Source: Frateuria soli
Lineage (GTDB): Bacteria > Pseudomonadota > Gammaproteobacteria > Xanthomonadales > Rhodanobacteraceae
Length of the DNA: 64,000 bases
Assembly: GCF_021117385.1 (NCBI RefSeq)
Contig: NZ_CP088252.1
Span: 2,666,001-2,730,000, forward strand
Direction: 5' to 3'
Part shown: one piece after another, positions 35,184 to 44,182 of the stretch
Layout of the letters: every line of letters starts with the position of its first letter
Numbering within the stretch: the first letter of the stretch is position 1
The notes under the pieces: generated by a model
What the model was told of the DNA's origin: nothing
The model's input: only the letters and a program-made list of their open reading frames with translations
Database searches by the model: none
Made by a program: the position numbers and the translations under genes

Positions 35184-35771
35184 TTAACCACAGCCTTCCA
35201 CGTAATCGACCTGCGGCGGCATGCCGGCGCGCCAGCGCGTCACCCTGCCCCGCGCGTCGGTCTCGAAAACCAGCACGCCCACGCCCTGCGGCGCGGTCAC
35301 GCGCAACACCCTGCCACCGGCGACGTATTTGTGCGGTGTCTCGCTGGCCCGCGCACCGTACAACGTGCGGATCTGCTCCGCGCGCATGCCGACCTTGCCG
35401 CCCCCCGGCGCGGTTTCCTTCAGCGTGCCCACGTCGTAGCGGACGAAGCGACCGCCTTCGAACATGAAGGCGAAGTCGGAGGGCGTCTTTACCCACCTCG
35501 GCGCCTGGCAGAAGCACGCCTGGCCCGGGGGGCCGAGGCGTAGGAGGTCGCCCTGCCAGGCGTCGGCGAAAGCCTTTTCGTCGATGCCGAAGCGGAGATC
35601 ACCGTAACCGTCGTAGCGGGCCATGCCCGCAGGAGCCGTATCGGCCGGACGGCTGGTCGCGGCCGCGACCGGTCCGTTGGCCACGGTCGCGGGCGCCGGT
35701 GTACTTGCCTGCTCGCCGCTGCCGCAGGCAGCAAGCAGCAGCGCGCAGACCGTGCCCGCGAGCCGGCGCAT
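35184..35771 (-). CDS. Predicted lipoprotein of unknown function
   Basis: The 195-residue protein has a signal peptide with lipobox LLAAC (Cys near residue 16), an Ala/Pro/Thr-rich linker to about residue 50, and a soluble domain (YGDLRFGIDEKAFADAWQGD, QACFCQAPRW, FMFEGGRFVRYDVG, GVLVFETDARGRVTRW). I do not recognise the domain; it resembles small lectin-like or lipoprotein families only in general form. Its ATG overlaps the hmgA stop (TGATG), so it is translated with hmgA. Why an envelope lipoprotein sits inside a tyrosine degradation operon is unclear. Confidence 0.7.
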   Translation of the reverse strand: MRRLAGTVCALLLAACGSGEQASTPAPATVANGPVAAATSRPADTAPAGMARYDGYGDLRFGIDEKAFADAWQGDLLRLGPPGQACFCQAPRWVKTPSDFAFMFEGGRFVRYDVGTLKETAPGGGKVGMRAEQIRTLYGARASETPHKYVAGGRVLRVTAPQGVGVLVFETDARGRVTRWRAGMPPQVDYVEGCG

Positions 35772-37078
35772 CAACCGCGTCCCGGCTCGAAGTGCCGCGC
35801 GATGCCCTGCCAGCACTCGTAGTAGTTCTTCTGCAGCTGCGGCGATTCCAGCGCCTGCCGGGTCGGGCGGATCACCTTGCGCGTCTCGAACATGAAGGCC
35901 ATGGTGCCGGTGATCACGTCGGGCCTGGAGAGGTCCGCGCCGGAAGCCTTCTCGAACGTCGCCGCGTCGGGCCCGTGACCGCTCATGCAGTTGTGCAGGC
36001 TGGCGCCGCCGGGCACGAACCCTTCCGCCTTGGCGTCATACACGCCGGCGATCAGGCCCATGAATTCGCTGGCCACGTTGCGGTGGAACCAGGGCGGGCG
36101 GAAGGTGTGCTGGGCCACCAGCCAGCGTGGCGGGAAGATCGCGAAATCCATGTTGGCCGTGCCAGGCGTGTCGCTGGCGGAGGTCAGCACGGTGAAGATG
36201 CACGGGTCCGGATGGTCGTAGCTGATCGAGCCGATCGTGTTGAAGCGGCGCAGGTCGTACTTGTACGGCGCGTAATTGCCGTGCCAGCCGACCACGTCCA
36301 GCGGCGAGTGGCCGATCTTCGCCTGCCACAGGCTGCCCTGGAACTTGGCGACCAGGCGGAAGTCGCCTTCGCGGTCCTCGTAGGCGGCGCGCGGCGCGAG
36401 GAAGTCGCGCGCGTTGGCCAGGCCGTTGGAGCCGATCGGGCCGAGCTCCGGCAGGCGCAGCATCGCGCCGAAGTTCTCGCAGACGTAGCCGCGCGCCTCG
36501 CCGTCGGGAAGCTCCACGCGGAAGCGCACGCCGCGCGGAATCACGGCGATCTCCTGCGGCTCCAGCTCGATCACGCCCAGCTCGGTGGCGAGGCGCAGGC
36601 GGCCCTGCTGCGGCACGATCAGCAGTTCGCCATCGGCGTCATAGAAGAACCGGCCTTCCATCGGGCGGTTGGCCGCGTACAGGTGGATGCCGATGCCGTC
36701 CTGGCCGGCCGGGCCGCCGTTGCCGGCCACGGTTACCAGGCCGTCGATGAAGTCGGTCGGCTGCGCGGAGCTCGGCAGCGGGTCCCAGCGCAGCTGGTTG
36801 GGCGTGGCCGGGGCTTCGTCGAAGCGGTTGTGGAAGCGCTCGTGCGCCAGCGGCTCGAACGGCTCGTGCACCGCCGCCGGGCGGATGCGGTAGAGCCAGC
36901 TGCGGCGATTCTGGTGCCGCGGCGCGGTGAAGGCGGTGCCGGAGAGCTGCTCGGCGTAGAGGCCGTGGGCCACGCGCTGGGGCGAGTTCTGGCCCTCGGG
37001 GAGGGTGCCTTCGATCGCCTCGGTGGCGAATTCGTTGCCGAAGCCGGATTGGTAACCGCTCGATTGCATGGCGCTCAT
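35771..37078 (-). CDS. hmgA: Homogentisate 1,2-dioxygenase
   Basis: The 435-residue iron enzyme opens the ring of homogentisate to maleylacetoacetate. Full-length similarity is clear from the start ([20 protein letters not shown]), through the middle ([20 protein letters not shown]), to the metal-site region ([35 protein letters not shown]). It lies between the DUF559 gene and the lipoprotein gene, all read leftwards. An internal ATG three codons in (37069) is a possible alternative start; neither has a strong ribosome site (AAGAG precedes the first). Confidence 0.96.
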   Translation of the reverse strand: MSAMQSSGYQSGFGNEFATEAIEGTLPEGQNSPQRVAHGLYAEQLSGTAFTAPRHQNRRSWLYRIRPAAVHEPFEPLAHERFHNRFDEAPATPNQLRWDPLPSSAQPTDFIDGLVTVAGNGGPAGQDGIGIHLYAANRPMEGRFFYDADGELLIVPQQGRLRLATELGVIELEPQEIAVIPRGVRFRVELPDGEARGYVCENFGAMLRLPELGPIGSNGLANARDFLAPRAAYEDREGDFRLVAKFQGSLWQAKIGHSPLDVVGWHGNYAPYKYDLRRFNTIGSISYDHPDPCIFTVLTSASDTPGTANMDFAIFPPRWLVAQHTFRPPWFHRNVASEFMGLIAGVYDAKAEGFVPGGASLHNCMSGHGPDAATFEKASGADLSRPDVITGTMAFMFETRKVIRPTRQALESPQLQKNYYECWQGIARHFEPGRG

Positions 37079-37090
37079 CGCTCTTGGCTC

Positions 37091-37489
37091 TTAAAGCCCC
37101 TCTCCCTGCGGGAGAGGGGTTGGGGTGAGGGTCCGGTCGCGCGCGGTGCGCAGTATCGCCTCGAGCACCGCGTCCGTTTGTTGCAAGACTTCGTTGTCCC
37201 AGAAGCGCACTACACGCAAACCCCGGCCTTCAAGGAAGCGGGTACGCGCCGCATCGATATCTTCGCCGTGTTGCGAACCGTCGAGTTCGACTGTCAGCTT
37301 GAGCGCATCACAGTAGAAATCGACGAGGTAGGGAGGGATCGGATGTTGCCGGCGGAACTTCAACCTATCCAGCCGACCCGCCCGCAGGTGATACCAGAGG
37401 AGTTGTTCAGCCTCGGTGCCTGATCGACGCAAGCTACGCGCCTGATCCTGCGTCCGTGTCGGTAGCGGCGGGTTGATGCGTCCTGGCAT
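37091..37489 (-). CDS. DUF559 endonuclease-like protein with repeat-encoded C-terminus
   Basis: The 132-residue protein has the DUF559 core of PD-(D/E)xK/Vsr-like nucleases: ARSLRRSGTEAEQLLWYHLR, KFRRQHPIPPYLVDFYC, KLTVELDGSQH, FLEGRGLRVVRFWDNEVLQ. The last 13 residues (TLTPTPLPQGEGL) are encoded by a family B intergenic repeat. The upstream frame beyond M1 (PSPPGRGVGGEG) is another repeat copy, which is why I start at 37489. DUF559 proteins are widespread between operons with no known role. It sits between hmgA and hppD. Confidence 0.75.
   Translation of the reverse strand: MPGRINPPLPTRTQDQARSLRRSGTEAEQLLWYHLRAGRLDRLKFRRQHPIPPYLVDFYCDALKLTVELDGSQHGEDIDAARTRFLEGRGLRVVRFWDNEVLQQTDAVLEAILRTARDRTLTPTPLPQGEGL
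37095..37132. repeat. Family B repeat inside the DUF559 3-prime end
   Basis: CCCCTCTCCCTGCGGGAGAG followed by GGGTTGGGGTGAGGGTCC is a full repeat copy that supplies the last codons of the DUF559 gene. Confidence 0.8.
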
Positions 37490-37496
37490 GCCCGTA

Positions 37497-37534
37497 CCCT
37501 CTCCCCCAACCCCTCTCCCGGGGGGAGAGGGGCT
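37497..37534. repeat. Family B repeat upstream of the DUF559 gene
   Basis: CCCTCTCCCCCAACCCCTCT followed by CCCGGGGGGAGAGGGGC forms a strong hairpin in the 52-base gap between hppD and the DUF559 gene. Confidence 0.8.
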
Positions 37535-37541
37535 CAAATGC

Positions 37542-38636
37542 TCAAAGCACGCCGCGCTTCATCTGGTCGCGCTCGATCGATTCGAACAGCGCCTGGAAGT
37601 TGCCCTCGCCGAAGCCTTCATTGCCCTTGCGCTGGATGATCTCGAAGAAGATCGGCCCGATGTTGTTCTGGGTGAAGATCTGCAGGAGCTTGCGCTGCTT
37701 GGTCTCCGGGTCGGCGTCGATCAGGATCTTGTTCCTGCGCAAACGCGGCACGTCCTCGCCGTGGTCGGGGATGCGCATGTCGATCACGTCGAAATAGGTG
37801 TCCGGCGTATCCAGGAACTCCACGCCCTGCGCACGCATGGCTTCGACCGTGCCGTAGATGTCGTCGGTGAAGCAGGCGATGTGCTGGATGCCCTCGCCGT
37901 GATACGCGTCCAGGTACTCGTTGATCTGGCTCTTGGGATCGGAGGATTCGTTGAGCGGGATGCGCACGATGCCGTCCGGCGCGGTCATCGCCTTGGACAC
38001 CAGCCCGGTCTTGGCGCCCTTGATGTCGAAGTAGCGGATCTCGCGGAAGTTGAACAGCCGCTCGTAGTAGTCCGACCACTTCTGCATGTTGCCGAAGTAG
38101 AGGTTGTGCGTGAGGTGGTCGATGAAGGTGAGGCCGAAACCCTTCGGGTTCTGCCCGGCGCCCGGCACGGCCTCGTAGTCGCCGTCGTAGACGTCGCCCT
38201 GGGCGCCGTAGCGGTCGACCAGGTACAGCATGCAGTCGCCGATGCCCTTGACCACCGGGGCGTTCACCGCCTTGGTGGCCGCCTTGTGCTCGACCGCCTC
38301 GCCACCGTTGGCGAGCACCTTCTGGCACACCTCGTCGGCGGGCATCCTGAAGCGGATGGCGAAGCCGCAGGCGCAGGGGCCGTGCTTGGCGGCGAAGTCG
38401 GCGGCGAAGGAATCCGGATCCTCGTTCACCAGGAAGTTCACGCCGTTCTGGCGATAGACAGTGATCGGGCGGGCCTTGTGCCTGAGCACCGCGGTGAAGC
38501 CCATCTTGCGGAAGAGCTCGTGCAATTCGCCACCGCGACCGGCCGGCGCGGCGAACTCGACGAACTCGAAGCCGTCGATGCCCATCGGGTTCTCGAAGGT
38601 GGTGACCTGCATGCCGAGGTTCGGTTGGGCGTTCAT
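37542..38636 (-). CDS. hppD: 4-hydroxyphenylpyruvate dioxygenase
   Basis: The 364-residue non-heme iron enzyme converts 4-hydroxyphenylpyruvate to homogentisate. The two-histidine, one-glutamate metal triad is visible in TFIDHLTHNLYFG, GIQHIACFTDDI and PIFFEIIQRKG; PRLRRNKILID and GEGNFQALFESIERDQ are also family-typical. I start at 38636 (MNAQPNLGMQ) with GAGGAG just upstream, not at the longer frame. It is the first gene of the leftward tyrosine-degradation unit, driven by a clear promoter with a MarR-type operator. Confidence 0.96.
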   Translation of the reverse strand: MNAQPNLGMQVTTFENPMGIDGFEFVEFAAPAGRGGELHELFRKMGFTAVLRHKARPITVYRQNGVNFLVNEDPDSFAADFAAKHGPCACGFAIRFRMPADEVCQKVLANGGEAVEHKAATKAVNAPVVKGIGDCMLYLVDRYGAQGDVYDGDYEAVPGAGQNPKGFGLTFIDHLTHNLYFGNMQKWSDYYERLFNFREIRYFDIKGAKTGLVSKAMTAPDGIVRIPLNESSDPKSQINEYLDAYHGEGIQHIACFTDDIYGTVEAMRAQGVEFLDTPDTYFDVIDMRIPDHGEDVPRLRRNKILIDADPETKQRKLLQIFTQNNIGPIFFEIIQRKGNEGFGEGNFQALFESIERDQMKRGVL

Positions 38637-38730
38637 GGCGCTCTCCTCAAAATGGCGAAGACGTAAAGTGGGCGGTGCGGCCACGCCCGCGAGCATCCGC
38701 GGGGACCACGAAGATTCCGGCTAGAACTTC

Positions 38731-38759
38731 GTTATAGTTACATATGCAACCATTTGCAA
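38731..38759 (-). promoter_or_regulatory. hppD promoter with MarR-type operator in the spacer
   Basis: On the minus strand TTGCAA (38759-38754) and TATAAC (38736-38731) are separated by exactly 17 bp, a good sigma-70 promoter. The spacer holds GTTACATATGCAAC (38737-38750), a near-perfect palindrome around CATATG typical of MarR operators. A dimer bound here would exclude RNA polymerase. The divergent MarR gene starts 22 bases away and is the likely repressor. Confidence 0.75.
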
Positions 38760-38772
38760 GGAGCCGCGCCCC

Positions 38773-39255
38773 GTGCCAGCCAAGCGCCCACCTGCCCGGC
38801 CCACCGCCGAACACGCGCCACTCGAACTGGAGCGTTTCCTGCCCTACCGGCTGTCGATCGTCTCCAACACGGTCAGCCAGGCAATTGCCGACGACTACCA
38901 GCGACGCTTCGACCTGGGGGTCACCGAGTGGCGGGTGATGGCGGTGCTGGCGCGCTTCGATGGCCTGTCCGCGCGCGAGGTGGCCGAGCGCACGGCCATG
39001 GACAAGGTGGCGGTGAGCCGCGCCCTGGCCCGGCTGGTCGAGGCCGGGCGAGTGCACCGCGCCACTCATGACGGCGACAAGCGCCGCTCGGTGCTCAACT
39101 TGAGCGAGGCCGGCTGGGCGATCCACGATCAGGTGGCACCGATGGCGCGGGCGCGCGAACGCGAGTTGCTGGCGAAACTCGATGCGGAGGAACAGGCCTG
39201 GCTCGAGCGCATCCTGGACAAGCTGATGCCCGAGGAACGCGAGAGTCCGTTGTAG
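38773..39255 (+). CDS. MarR-family transcription regulator of homogentisate genes
   Basis: The 160-residue protein has the MarR winged-helix layout: PYRLSIVSNTVSQAIADDYQ, then VTEWRVMAVLARFDGLSARE with the recognition helix MDKVAVSRALARLVEAG. The wing is ATHDGDKRRSVLNLSEAG. It starts at a GTG divergent from hppD and sits next to a CATATG-centred operator, so it probably represses hppD-hmgA-fahA and itself until a ligand such as homogentisate or hydroxyphenylpyruvate appears (inference). The stop lies inside a family A repeat. Confidence 0.85.
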   Translation: MPAKRPPARPTAEHAPLELERFLPYRLSIVSNTVSQAIADDYQRRFDLGVTEWRVMAVLARFDGLSAREVAERTAMDKVAVSRALARLVEAGRVHRATHDGDKRRSVLNLSEAGWAIHDQVAPMARARERELLAKLDAEEQAWLERILDKLMPEERESPL

Positions 39256-39311
39256 GAGCGCACCTGTGCGCGACCGCCCTACATCACGGTCGCGCACAGG
39301 TGCGCTCCTGC
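39252..39311. repeat. Intact family A palindromic repeat
   Basis: Arms of about 25 bases (left 39252-39276, right 39287-39311) pair almost perfectly around the loop CCCTACATCA. Each arm is also self-complementary (GCGCACCTGTGCGC). It begins within the stop region of the MarR gene and ends 8 bases before the convergent transporter stop. Confidence 0.9.
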
Positions 39312-39319
39312 AGAGCCCG

Positions 39320-40825
39320 CTATTTGATCCCGTGCATCAGCTTGTTGATCAGCGGCGAGATCAGCAGCAACAGCACGCCCGAACCCACCAGCACCCAGAA
39401 GCAGAAGGTGAAGCCCGACAGCGCCGAGGCCACGGTCATGCCGGTCTCGCCGCTGATCGAACGCGCCACCAGGCCGGAGAAATCGCCGCCGGCGGCCAGC
39501 GAAAGGAACCAGCCGCCCATCGCCAGGCCCACCAGGCGCGGCGGCGCCAGCTTGGTCACCATCGACAGGCCGATCGGCGAAAGGCACAGCTCGCCCAGCG
39601 TCTGCATCACGTAGCACAGCACCAGCGGCCAGAACGGGATCAGGCCGCCCGGACCCAGCAGTTCCTTGAGTGCATACACCAGCACCACGAACCCGAGGCC
39701 ATTGAAGATCAGGCCGAAACTGAACTTGCGCGGGATCGACGGCTCCGCCTTGCGGCGCGCGAGCACGGCCCACACCAGCGTCAGCACCGGCGCGAACAGC
39801 AGGATCGCCAGCGGCGTCACCGACTGGAACCAGCCGACCGGGAACACCCAGCCGCCGAACATCTCGCGGTCCACCCAGTTCTCGGCGAGGAAGTTCAGGG
39901 ACGTGCCGAACTGGAAGTAGAACGTCCAGAACACCACGCTGAAGGCGAACACGATCAGCATCGCGATCACGCGATGCAGCTGCACGCGGTCGTGGCGCAG
40001 CGCCTCGACGATCAGCGCCGCCGCCACACCGATGAACAACACCCCGAGCAGCCACTGCAGGCCCTCGGCACCGACGTAGGCCAGCAGCGCATAGATCACC
40101 GGCACCGCGATCGCCGCGCCGATCAGCACCCACAGCACGCGCAGGCGGTTTTCCATCCCCGGCAACGGACGGCCCACGCCCTTGAGGCCGCGGCGCCCGA
40201 ACCAGAACCACAGGAAGCTAAGCAGCATGCCCACGCCGGCGGCGCCGAACACGATGCGGTAGTTCTGCTGCATCGGCGTATCGGTGAAATGGGCCGCCAT
40301 CCAGCCGGTGAGCAGCGGCGCCACGAAGGCGCCGGCGTTGATGCCCATGTAGAACAACGTGAAACCACGGTCGCGGCGTGGATCGTCGCGACCGTAGAGC
40401 TGTCCCACCATGGTGGAGATGTTGGGCTTGAACAGGCCGTCGCCGGCGATCACCAGCGCCAGGCCCAGCATCATCAGCGGCTTGCTCGGCACCAGCAGGG
40501 TGAACAGGCCCGCGGCCATCACGGCGGCGCCGAGCAGGATCGAGCGCTGGTAGCCGATCACCCGGTCGGCCACGTAGCCGCCGAAGATGGAAGCGGCATA
40601 GATCAGCGCGGTGTAGGCGCCGTAGATGCCCGCGGCCCAGCCCTGCCCCGACGGGTCGCCATGGAAGAACTGCGCGACGATGTAGAGCACCAGCGCCCAG
40701 CTCACGCTGTAGTAGGCGAAGCGCTCCCAGAACTCGGTCATGAACAGCATCCACAGCGGACGCGGGTGGCCGAGCAGCTGCGGGTAGTGGGGTGCGGCCG
40801 GTGCGGCGTCGGCGGTCTGGTGCAT
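39320..40825 (-). CDS. POT-family proton-coupled di/tripeptide transporter
   Basis: The 501-residue protein has about 14 membrane helices. It carries the POT signatures: WERFAYYSVSWALVLYIVAQ (the ExxERFxYY proton-coupling motif as EFWERFAYY), a GDGLFKPNISTMVGQLY stretch, FTLFYMGINAGAF, and FPVGWFQSVTPLAILLFAP. It imports short peptides using the proton gradient. I choose the ATG at 40825, which has AAGGGG upstream, over the one at 40843. Intact family A repeats flank it on both sides. Confidence 0.93.
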   Translation of the reverse strand: MHQTADAAPAAPHYPQLLGHPRPLWMLFMTEFWERFAYYSVSWALVLYIVAQFFHGDPSGQGWAAGIYGAYTALIYAASIFGGYVADRVIGYQRSILLGAAVMAAGLFTLLVPSKPLMMLGLALVIAGDGLFKPNISTMVGQLYGRDDPRRDRGFTLFYMGINAGAFVAPLLTGWMAAHFTDTPMQQNYRIVFGAAGVGMLLSFLWFWFGRRGLKGVGRPLPGMENRLRVLWVLIGAAIAVPVIYALLAYVGAEGLQWLLGVLFIGVAAALIVEALRHDRVQLHRVIAMLIVFAFSVVFWTFYFQFGTSLNFLAENWVDREMFGGWVFPVGWFQSVTPLAILLFAPVLTLVWAVLARRKAEPSIPRKFSFGLIFNGLGFVVLVYALKELLGPGGLIPFWPLVLCYVMQTLGELCLSPIGLSMVTKLAPPRLVGLAMGGWFLSLAAGGDFSGLVARSISGETGMTVASALSGFTFCFWVLVGSGVLLLLISPLINKLMHGIK

Positions 40826-40920
40826 GGGTTCCCCTTGGGACATGGAGCGACGCGCTCATCGCGCGCCAACCATTGACGTGTAACCGCCCCGAGGGCGCCG
40901 CGTCAATGCCGCGTCCCCTG

Positions 40921-40979
40921 CAGGAGCGCACCTGTGCGCGACCGCCATGCATCACGGTCGCGCACAGGTGCGCTCCTAC
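40921..40979. repeat. Intact family A palindromic repeat
   Basis: Arms 40922-40944 and 40955-40977 are a perfect 23-bp inverted repeat with loop CCATGCATCA. It lies between the POT gene start and the kynA stop. Confidence 0.9.
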
Positions 40980-40989
40980 GAGGGATCGC

Positions 40990-41832
40990 TCAGGTACCCA
41001 GCACCGTGCGCACATCCAGCAGCTCGGGGAAGAACTCCAGCTCCAGCGCCTTCTTCAGGAACGCCACGCCGGACGAGCCGCCGGTGCCGCGGCGATGGCC
41101 GATGATCCGTTCGACGGTCTTCATGTGGCGGAAGCGCCACAGCTGGAAGCTTTCCTCCACGTCCACCAGTTGCTCGCTCAGATGGTACTCGGGCCAGAAA
41201 TTGCCGCGGTCCTCGTAGATGCGCTTGAGCACCGGCAGCAGGGCCGCGTTGCGGCGATACGGCTGCGTCCAGTCGCGCTCGGTGAGCTCGGCCGGCACCG
41301 CATGGCCGCGCCGCGCGAGGTAGTGCAGGAACTCGTCGTACAGGCTGGGCGCCTCCAGCACCTCGCGCAGTTGCGCCTGCGCGGCCGGATCGTAGGCGAA
41401 CACCGCCAGCATGTCGGCGTGTTTGTTGCCCAGCATGAATTCGATCATGCGGTACTGCAGCGACTGGAACCCCGAGGACGGGCCCAGCATGTCGCGGAAC
41501 TCCAGGTATTCGGCCGGCGTGAGCGTCTCCAGCACCGCCCACTGCTCGAACAGCTGGCGCTGCACCTGCTTCACGCGGGCCAGCACCTTCAGGCAGGCGT
41601 CGACATCGTCCTGGCGCAGGTGGCCGATCGCCGCCTTGAGTTCGTGGATCACCAGTTTCATCCACAGCTCGGAGACGTGGTGCTGGACGATGAACAGCAT
41701 CTCGTCGTGGTGGCCGCTGATCGGACGCTGGGCGGACAGCAACGTGCCCAGCTGCAGGTAGCCGCCGTAGGTCATCTTGCCGTTCAGGTCGGTCTCGATG
41801 CCGGTTTCGAGGTCGCGCTGGTTCTCGCCCAT
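40990..41832 (-). CDS. kynA: Tryptophan 2,3-dioxygenase
   Basis: The 280-residue heme enzyme opens the indole ring of tryptophan to N-formylkynurenine. Family landmarks are [38 protein letters not shown], and [40 protein letters not shown] holds the proximal-histidine region. The ATG at 41832 gives the normal length; the open frame continues upstream without similarity. No other kynurenine-pathway gene is adjacent. It is divergent from the 2-oxoacid dehydrogenase operon. Confidence 0.95.
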   Translation of the reverse strand: MGENQRDLETGIETDLNGKMTYGGYLQLGTLLSAQRPISGHHDEMLFIVQHHVSELWMKLVIHELKAAIGHLRQDDVDACLKVLARVKQVQRQLFEQWAVLETLTPAEYLEFRDMLGPSSGFQSLQYRMIEFMLGNKHADMLAVFAYDPAAQAQLREVLEAPSLYDEFLHYLARRGHAVPAELTERDWTQPYRRNAALLPVLKRIYEDRGNFWPEYHLSEQLVDVEESFQLWRFRHMKTVERIIGHRRGTGGSSGVAFLKKALELEFFPELLDVRTVLGT

Positions 41833-41964
41833 GGGGGTGCGTCCGTTCCTTTTCGGTCGAAGCGGGCATGGTAACGGGCGCGCTTCGCAACCGTTCCTGA
41901 TCCAGGACAGGGACAGGCCGCCGCGGGCATGCCAGCGGCGCCTGCCCCGCCTCCGCACGCGCGC

Positions 41965-41997
41965 GCATGTTGCACCGTACCTTGCAGCGCAACATGC
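41965..41997. promoter_or_regulatory. Inverted repeat in the kynA / E1-alpha divergent region
   Basis: GCATGTTGC (41965-41973) and GCAACATGC (41989-41997) form a perfect 9-bp inverted repeat. A second, nested dyad (TTGC-AGC-GCAA, 41982-41992) lies in its right half. Placement between divergent starts suggests an operator; the binding protein is not known. Confidence 0.45.
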
Positions 41998-42112
41998 CGG
42001 CCTGCTATCAAAGGCGGTCTTTTCGGGCCGTTTGCGCGTGCCTGGCCCCACTGGATGGGCCGCCGCCTCCCCAACGTATCCCATCTCCACTCCACCTTCA
42101 CGGGAGCGAGTC

Positions 42113-43198
42113 GTGTCCATCGCCGCCAAGTTTGAAATCGAGTACCTGCAATACCTCGACGCCGAGGGCAAGCAGGTGCGTGACGACCTGCCTGCCTTCG
42201 CGCAGGACCTGAACCAGATGGTCGAGCTGTACAAGCTGATGCTCTCCACCCGCGTGTTCGACGCCAAGTCGATCGCGCTGCAGCGCACCGGCAAGCTCGG
42301 CACCTACGCCAGCTGCCTGGGCCACGAGGCCGCGCACGTGGGCATCGGCAGCGCCATGAAACCCGAAGACGTGCTCGCGCCGAGCTACCGCGAGTACGGC
42401 GCGCAGCTCTACCGCGGCGTGCAGCCGCGCGAGGTCTACATGTACTGGGGCGGCGACGAGCGCGGCAACGACTACCAGAACGAGCCGGCGCGCCACGACT
42501 TCGCCTGGTCGGTGCCGATCGCCACGCAGTGCCTGCACGCGGCCGGCACGGCGCTGGCCTTCAAGATCCGCAACGAAAAGCGCGTGGCGGTGTGCACCAT
42601 CGGCGACGGCGGCTCCTCCAAGGGCGACTTCTACGGCGCGATCAACATCGCCGGCGCGCAGAACCTGCCGATGGTCGCGGTGATCGTCAACAACCAGTGG
42701 GCGATCTCGGTGCCGCGCAAGATCCAGTCCGGCGCGCCGACGCTGGCGCAGAAGGGCATCGCCGCGGGCCTGTACTGCATCCAGGTCGACGGCAACGACA
42801 TCATCGCCGTGCGCAAGGCGATGGAGGACGCGCTCGAGCGCGCCCGCAACGGCCAGGGCGGCAGCGTCATCGAGGCGGTCACCTATCGCCTGGGCGACCA
42901 CACCACCGCGGACGATGCGCGCCGCTACCGCGGCGAGCAGGAGGTCAAGGACGCCTGGGCCAAGGACCCGGTCAAGCGCCTGAAGAACTGGCTGGTGGCC
43001 AAGGGCGCGTGGGACGACAAGAAGGAAGAGGCCTGGAAGGCCGAGTGCGACGACTGGATGGACAACGAGGTCAACGCCTACCTCGAGACCAAGACCCAGC
43101 CGGTCACCGCGATGTTCGACTACACCTTCGCGGAAGTTCCCGCCGACCTGGAAAAGCAGCGCGACCTCGCGCTCTCGCTCGAGAACAAGGCCCACTAA
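42113..43198 (+). CDS. pdhA: 2-oxoacid dehydrogenase E1 component, alpha subunit (pyruvate dehydrogenase type)
   Basis: The 361-residue subunit binds thiamine diphosphate through [18 protein letters not shown] and ending VNNQWAIS, and carries [12 protein letters not shown] and [11 protein letters not shown] phosphorylation-loop-like segments. With the beta subunit it decarboxylates pyruvate or branched-chain 2-oxoacids. The N-terminal [14 protein letters not shown] and the overall pattern lean to the alpha2beta2 pyruvate dehydrogenase group, but a branched-chain substrate cannot be excluded. The start is the GTG at 42113 with GGGAG upstream. First of three genes. Confidence 0.85.
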   Translation: MSIAAKFEIEYLQYLDAEGKQVRDDLPAFAQDLNQMVELYKLMLSTRVFDAKSIALQRTGKLGTYASCLGHEAAHVGIGSAMKPEDVLAPSYREYGAQLYRGVQPREVYMYWGGDERGNDYQNEPARHDFAWSVPIATQCLHAAGTALAFKIRNEKRVAVCTIGDGGSSKGDFYGAINIAGAQNLPMVAVIVNNQWAISVPRKIQSGAPTLAQKGIAAGLYCIQVDGNDIIAVRKAMEDALERARNGQGGSVIEAVTYRLGDHTTADDARRYRGEQEVKDAWAKDPVKRLKNWLVAKGAWDDKKEEAWKAECDDWMDNEVNAYLETKTQPVTAMFDYTFAEVPADLEKQRDLALSLENKAH

Positions 43199-43201
43199 GT
43201 C

Positions 43202-44182
43202 ATGGCACAGATCACCCTTATCGAAGCAGTCACCCAGGCGCTGGCCTACGAGATGGCGCACGACGAATCGGTCGTGGTGCTGGGTGAGGACGTAGGCGTC
43301 AACGGCGGCGTGTTCCGCGCCACCCAGGGCCTGCAGGAGAAGTTCGGCGAGCTGCGCGTGCTCGACACGCCGCTGGACGAGACCACCATCGCCGGCGTCA
43401 CCGTGGGCATGGCCGCGCAGGGCATGAAGCCGGTCGCCGAGGCACAGTTCGAGGGCTTCATCTACCCGATGATGGAGCAGATCGCCTGTCACGCCGCGCG
43501 CCTGCGCAACCGCACCCGCGGCCGCATCACGGTGCCGGCGGTGTGGCGAGCTCCGTGGGGCGGCGGCATCCGCGCGCCGGAGCATCACTCCGAGGCGAAC
43601 GAGCACCTGTTCACCAACATCCCGGGCCTGCGCGTGGTGCTGCCCTCCTCGCCGGCGCGCGCCTACGGCCTGCTGCTGGCGGCGATCCGCGATCCGGATC
43701 CGGTGATGTTCTTCGAGCCCAAGCGCATCTACCGCCAGTACAAGGAAGAGGTGCCCGACGACGGCGAGGCGCTGCCGCTGGACGTGTGCTTCGTGCTGCG
43801 CGACGGCACCGACGTGACCCTGGTGACCTGGGGCGCGCAGGTGAAGGAAACGCTGGAAGCGGCCGACGCGCTCGCCGCCGAGGGCATCAGCGCCGAGGTG
43901 ATCGACGTGGCCACGCTCACGCCGCTGGACTTCGACACCATCGCCGAGTCGGTCGCCAAGACCGGCCGTTGCGTGATCGTGCACGAGGCGCCCAAGACCG
44001 CCGGCTTCGGTGCCGAGATCGCCGCGCGCCTGGCCGAGGAATGCATGTACGACCTGCTCGCGCCGGTCGAGCGCGTGACCGGTTTCGACACGCACATCCC
44101 GCTGTTCCGCCTGGAGATGAAGTACCTGCCCAGCACCGAGCGCGTGGTCGAGGCGGCCAAGCGCACGCTGGCCTCCTCTTAA
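43202..44182 (+). CDS. pdhB: 2-oxoacid dehydrogenase E1 component, beta subunit
   Basis: The 326-residue subunit starts MAQITLIEAVTQALAYEMAH and includes VVLGEDVGVNGGVFRATQGL, FEGFIYPMMEQIACHAARLR, PWGGGIRAPEHHSE and, in the C-terminal half, RCVIVHEAPKTAGFGAEIAA. These are the standard E1-beta landmarks. It starts 3 bases after the alpha stop, so the subunits are co-translated. It is separated from E2 by 175 bases of repeats. Confidence 0.92.
   Translation: MAQITLIEAVTQALAYEMAHDESVVVLGEDVGVNGGVFRATQGLQEKFGELRVLDTPLDETTIAGVTVGMAAQGMKPVAEAQFEGFIYPMMEQIACHAARLRNRTRGRITVPAVWRAPWGGGIRAPEHHSEANEHLFTNIPGLRVVLPSSPARAYGLLLAAIRDPDPVMFFEPKRIYRQYKEEVPDDGEALPLDVCFVLRDGTDVTLVTWGAQVKETLEAADALAAEGISAEVIDVATLTPLDFDTIAESVAKTGRCVIVHEAPKTAGFGAEIAARLAEECMYDLLAPVERVTGFDTHIPLFRLEMKYLPSTERVVEAAKRTLASS

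Noticed and set aside
31152-35543. A 1463-codon open frame on the plus strand
   Set aside because: It is antisense to the DUF2238 gene, fnr, hemN, the small cytochrome, fahA and the lipoprotein gene, all of which have strong family motifs; its own composition is that of an antisense frame.
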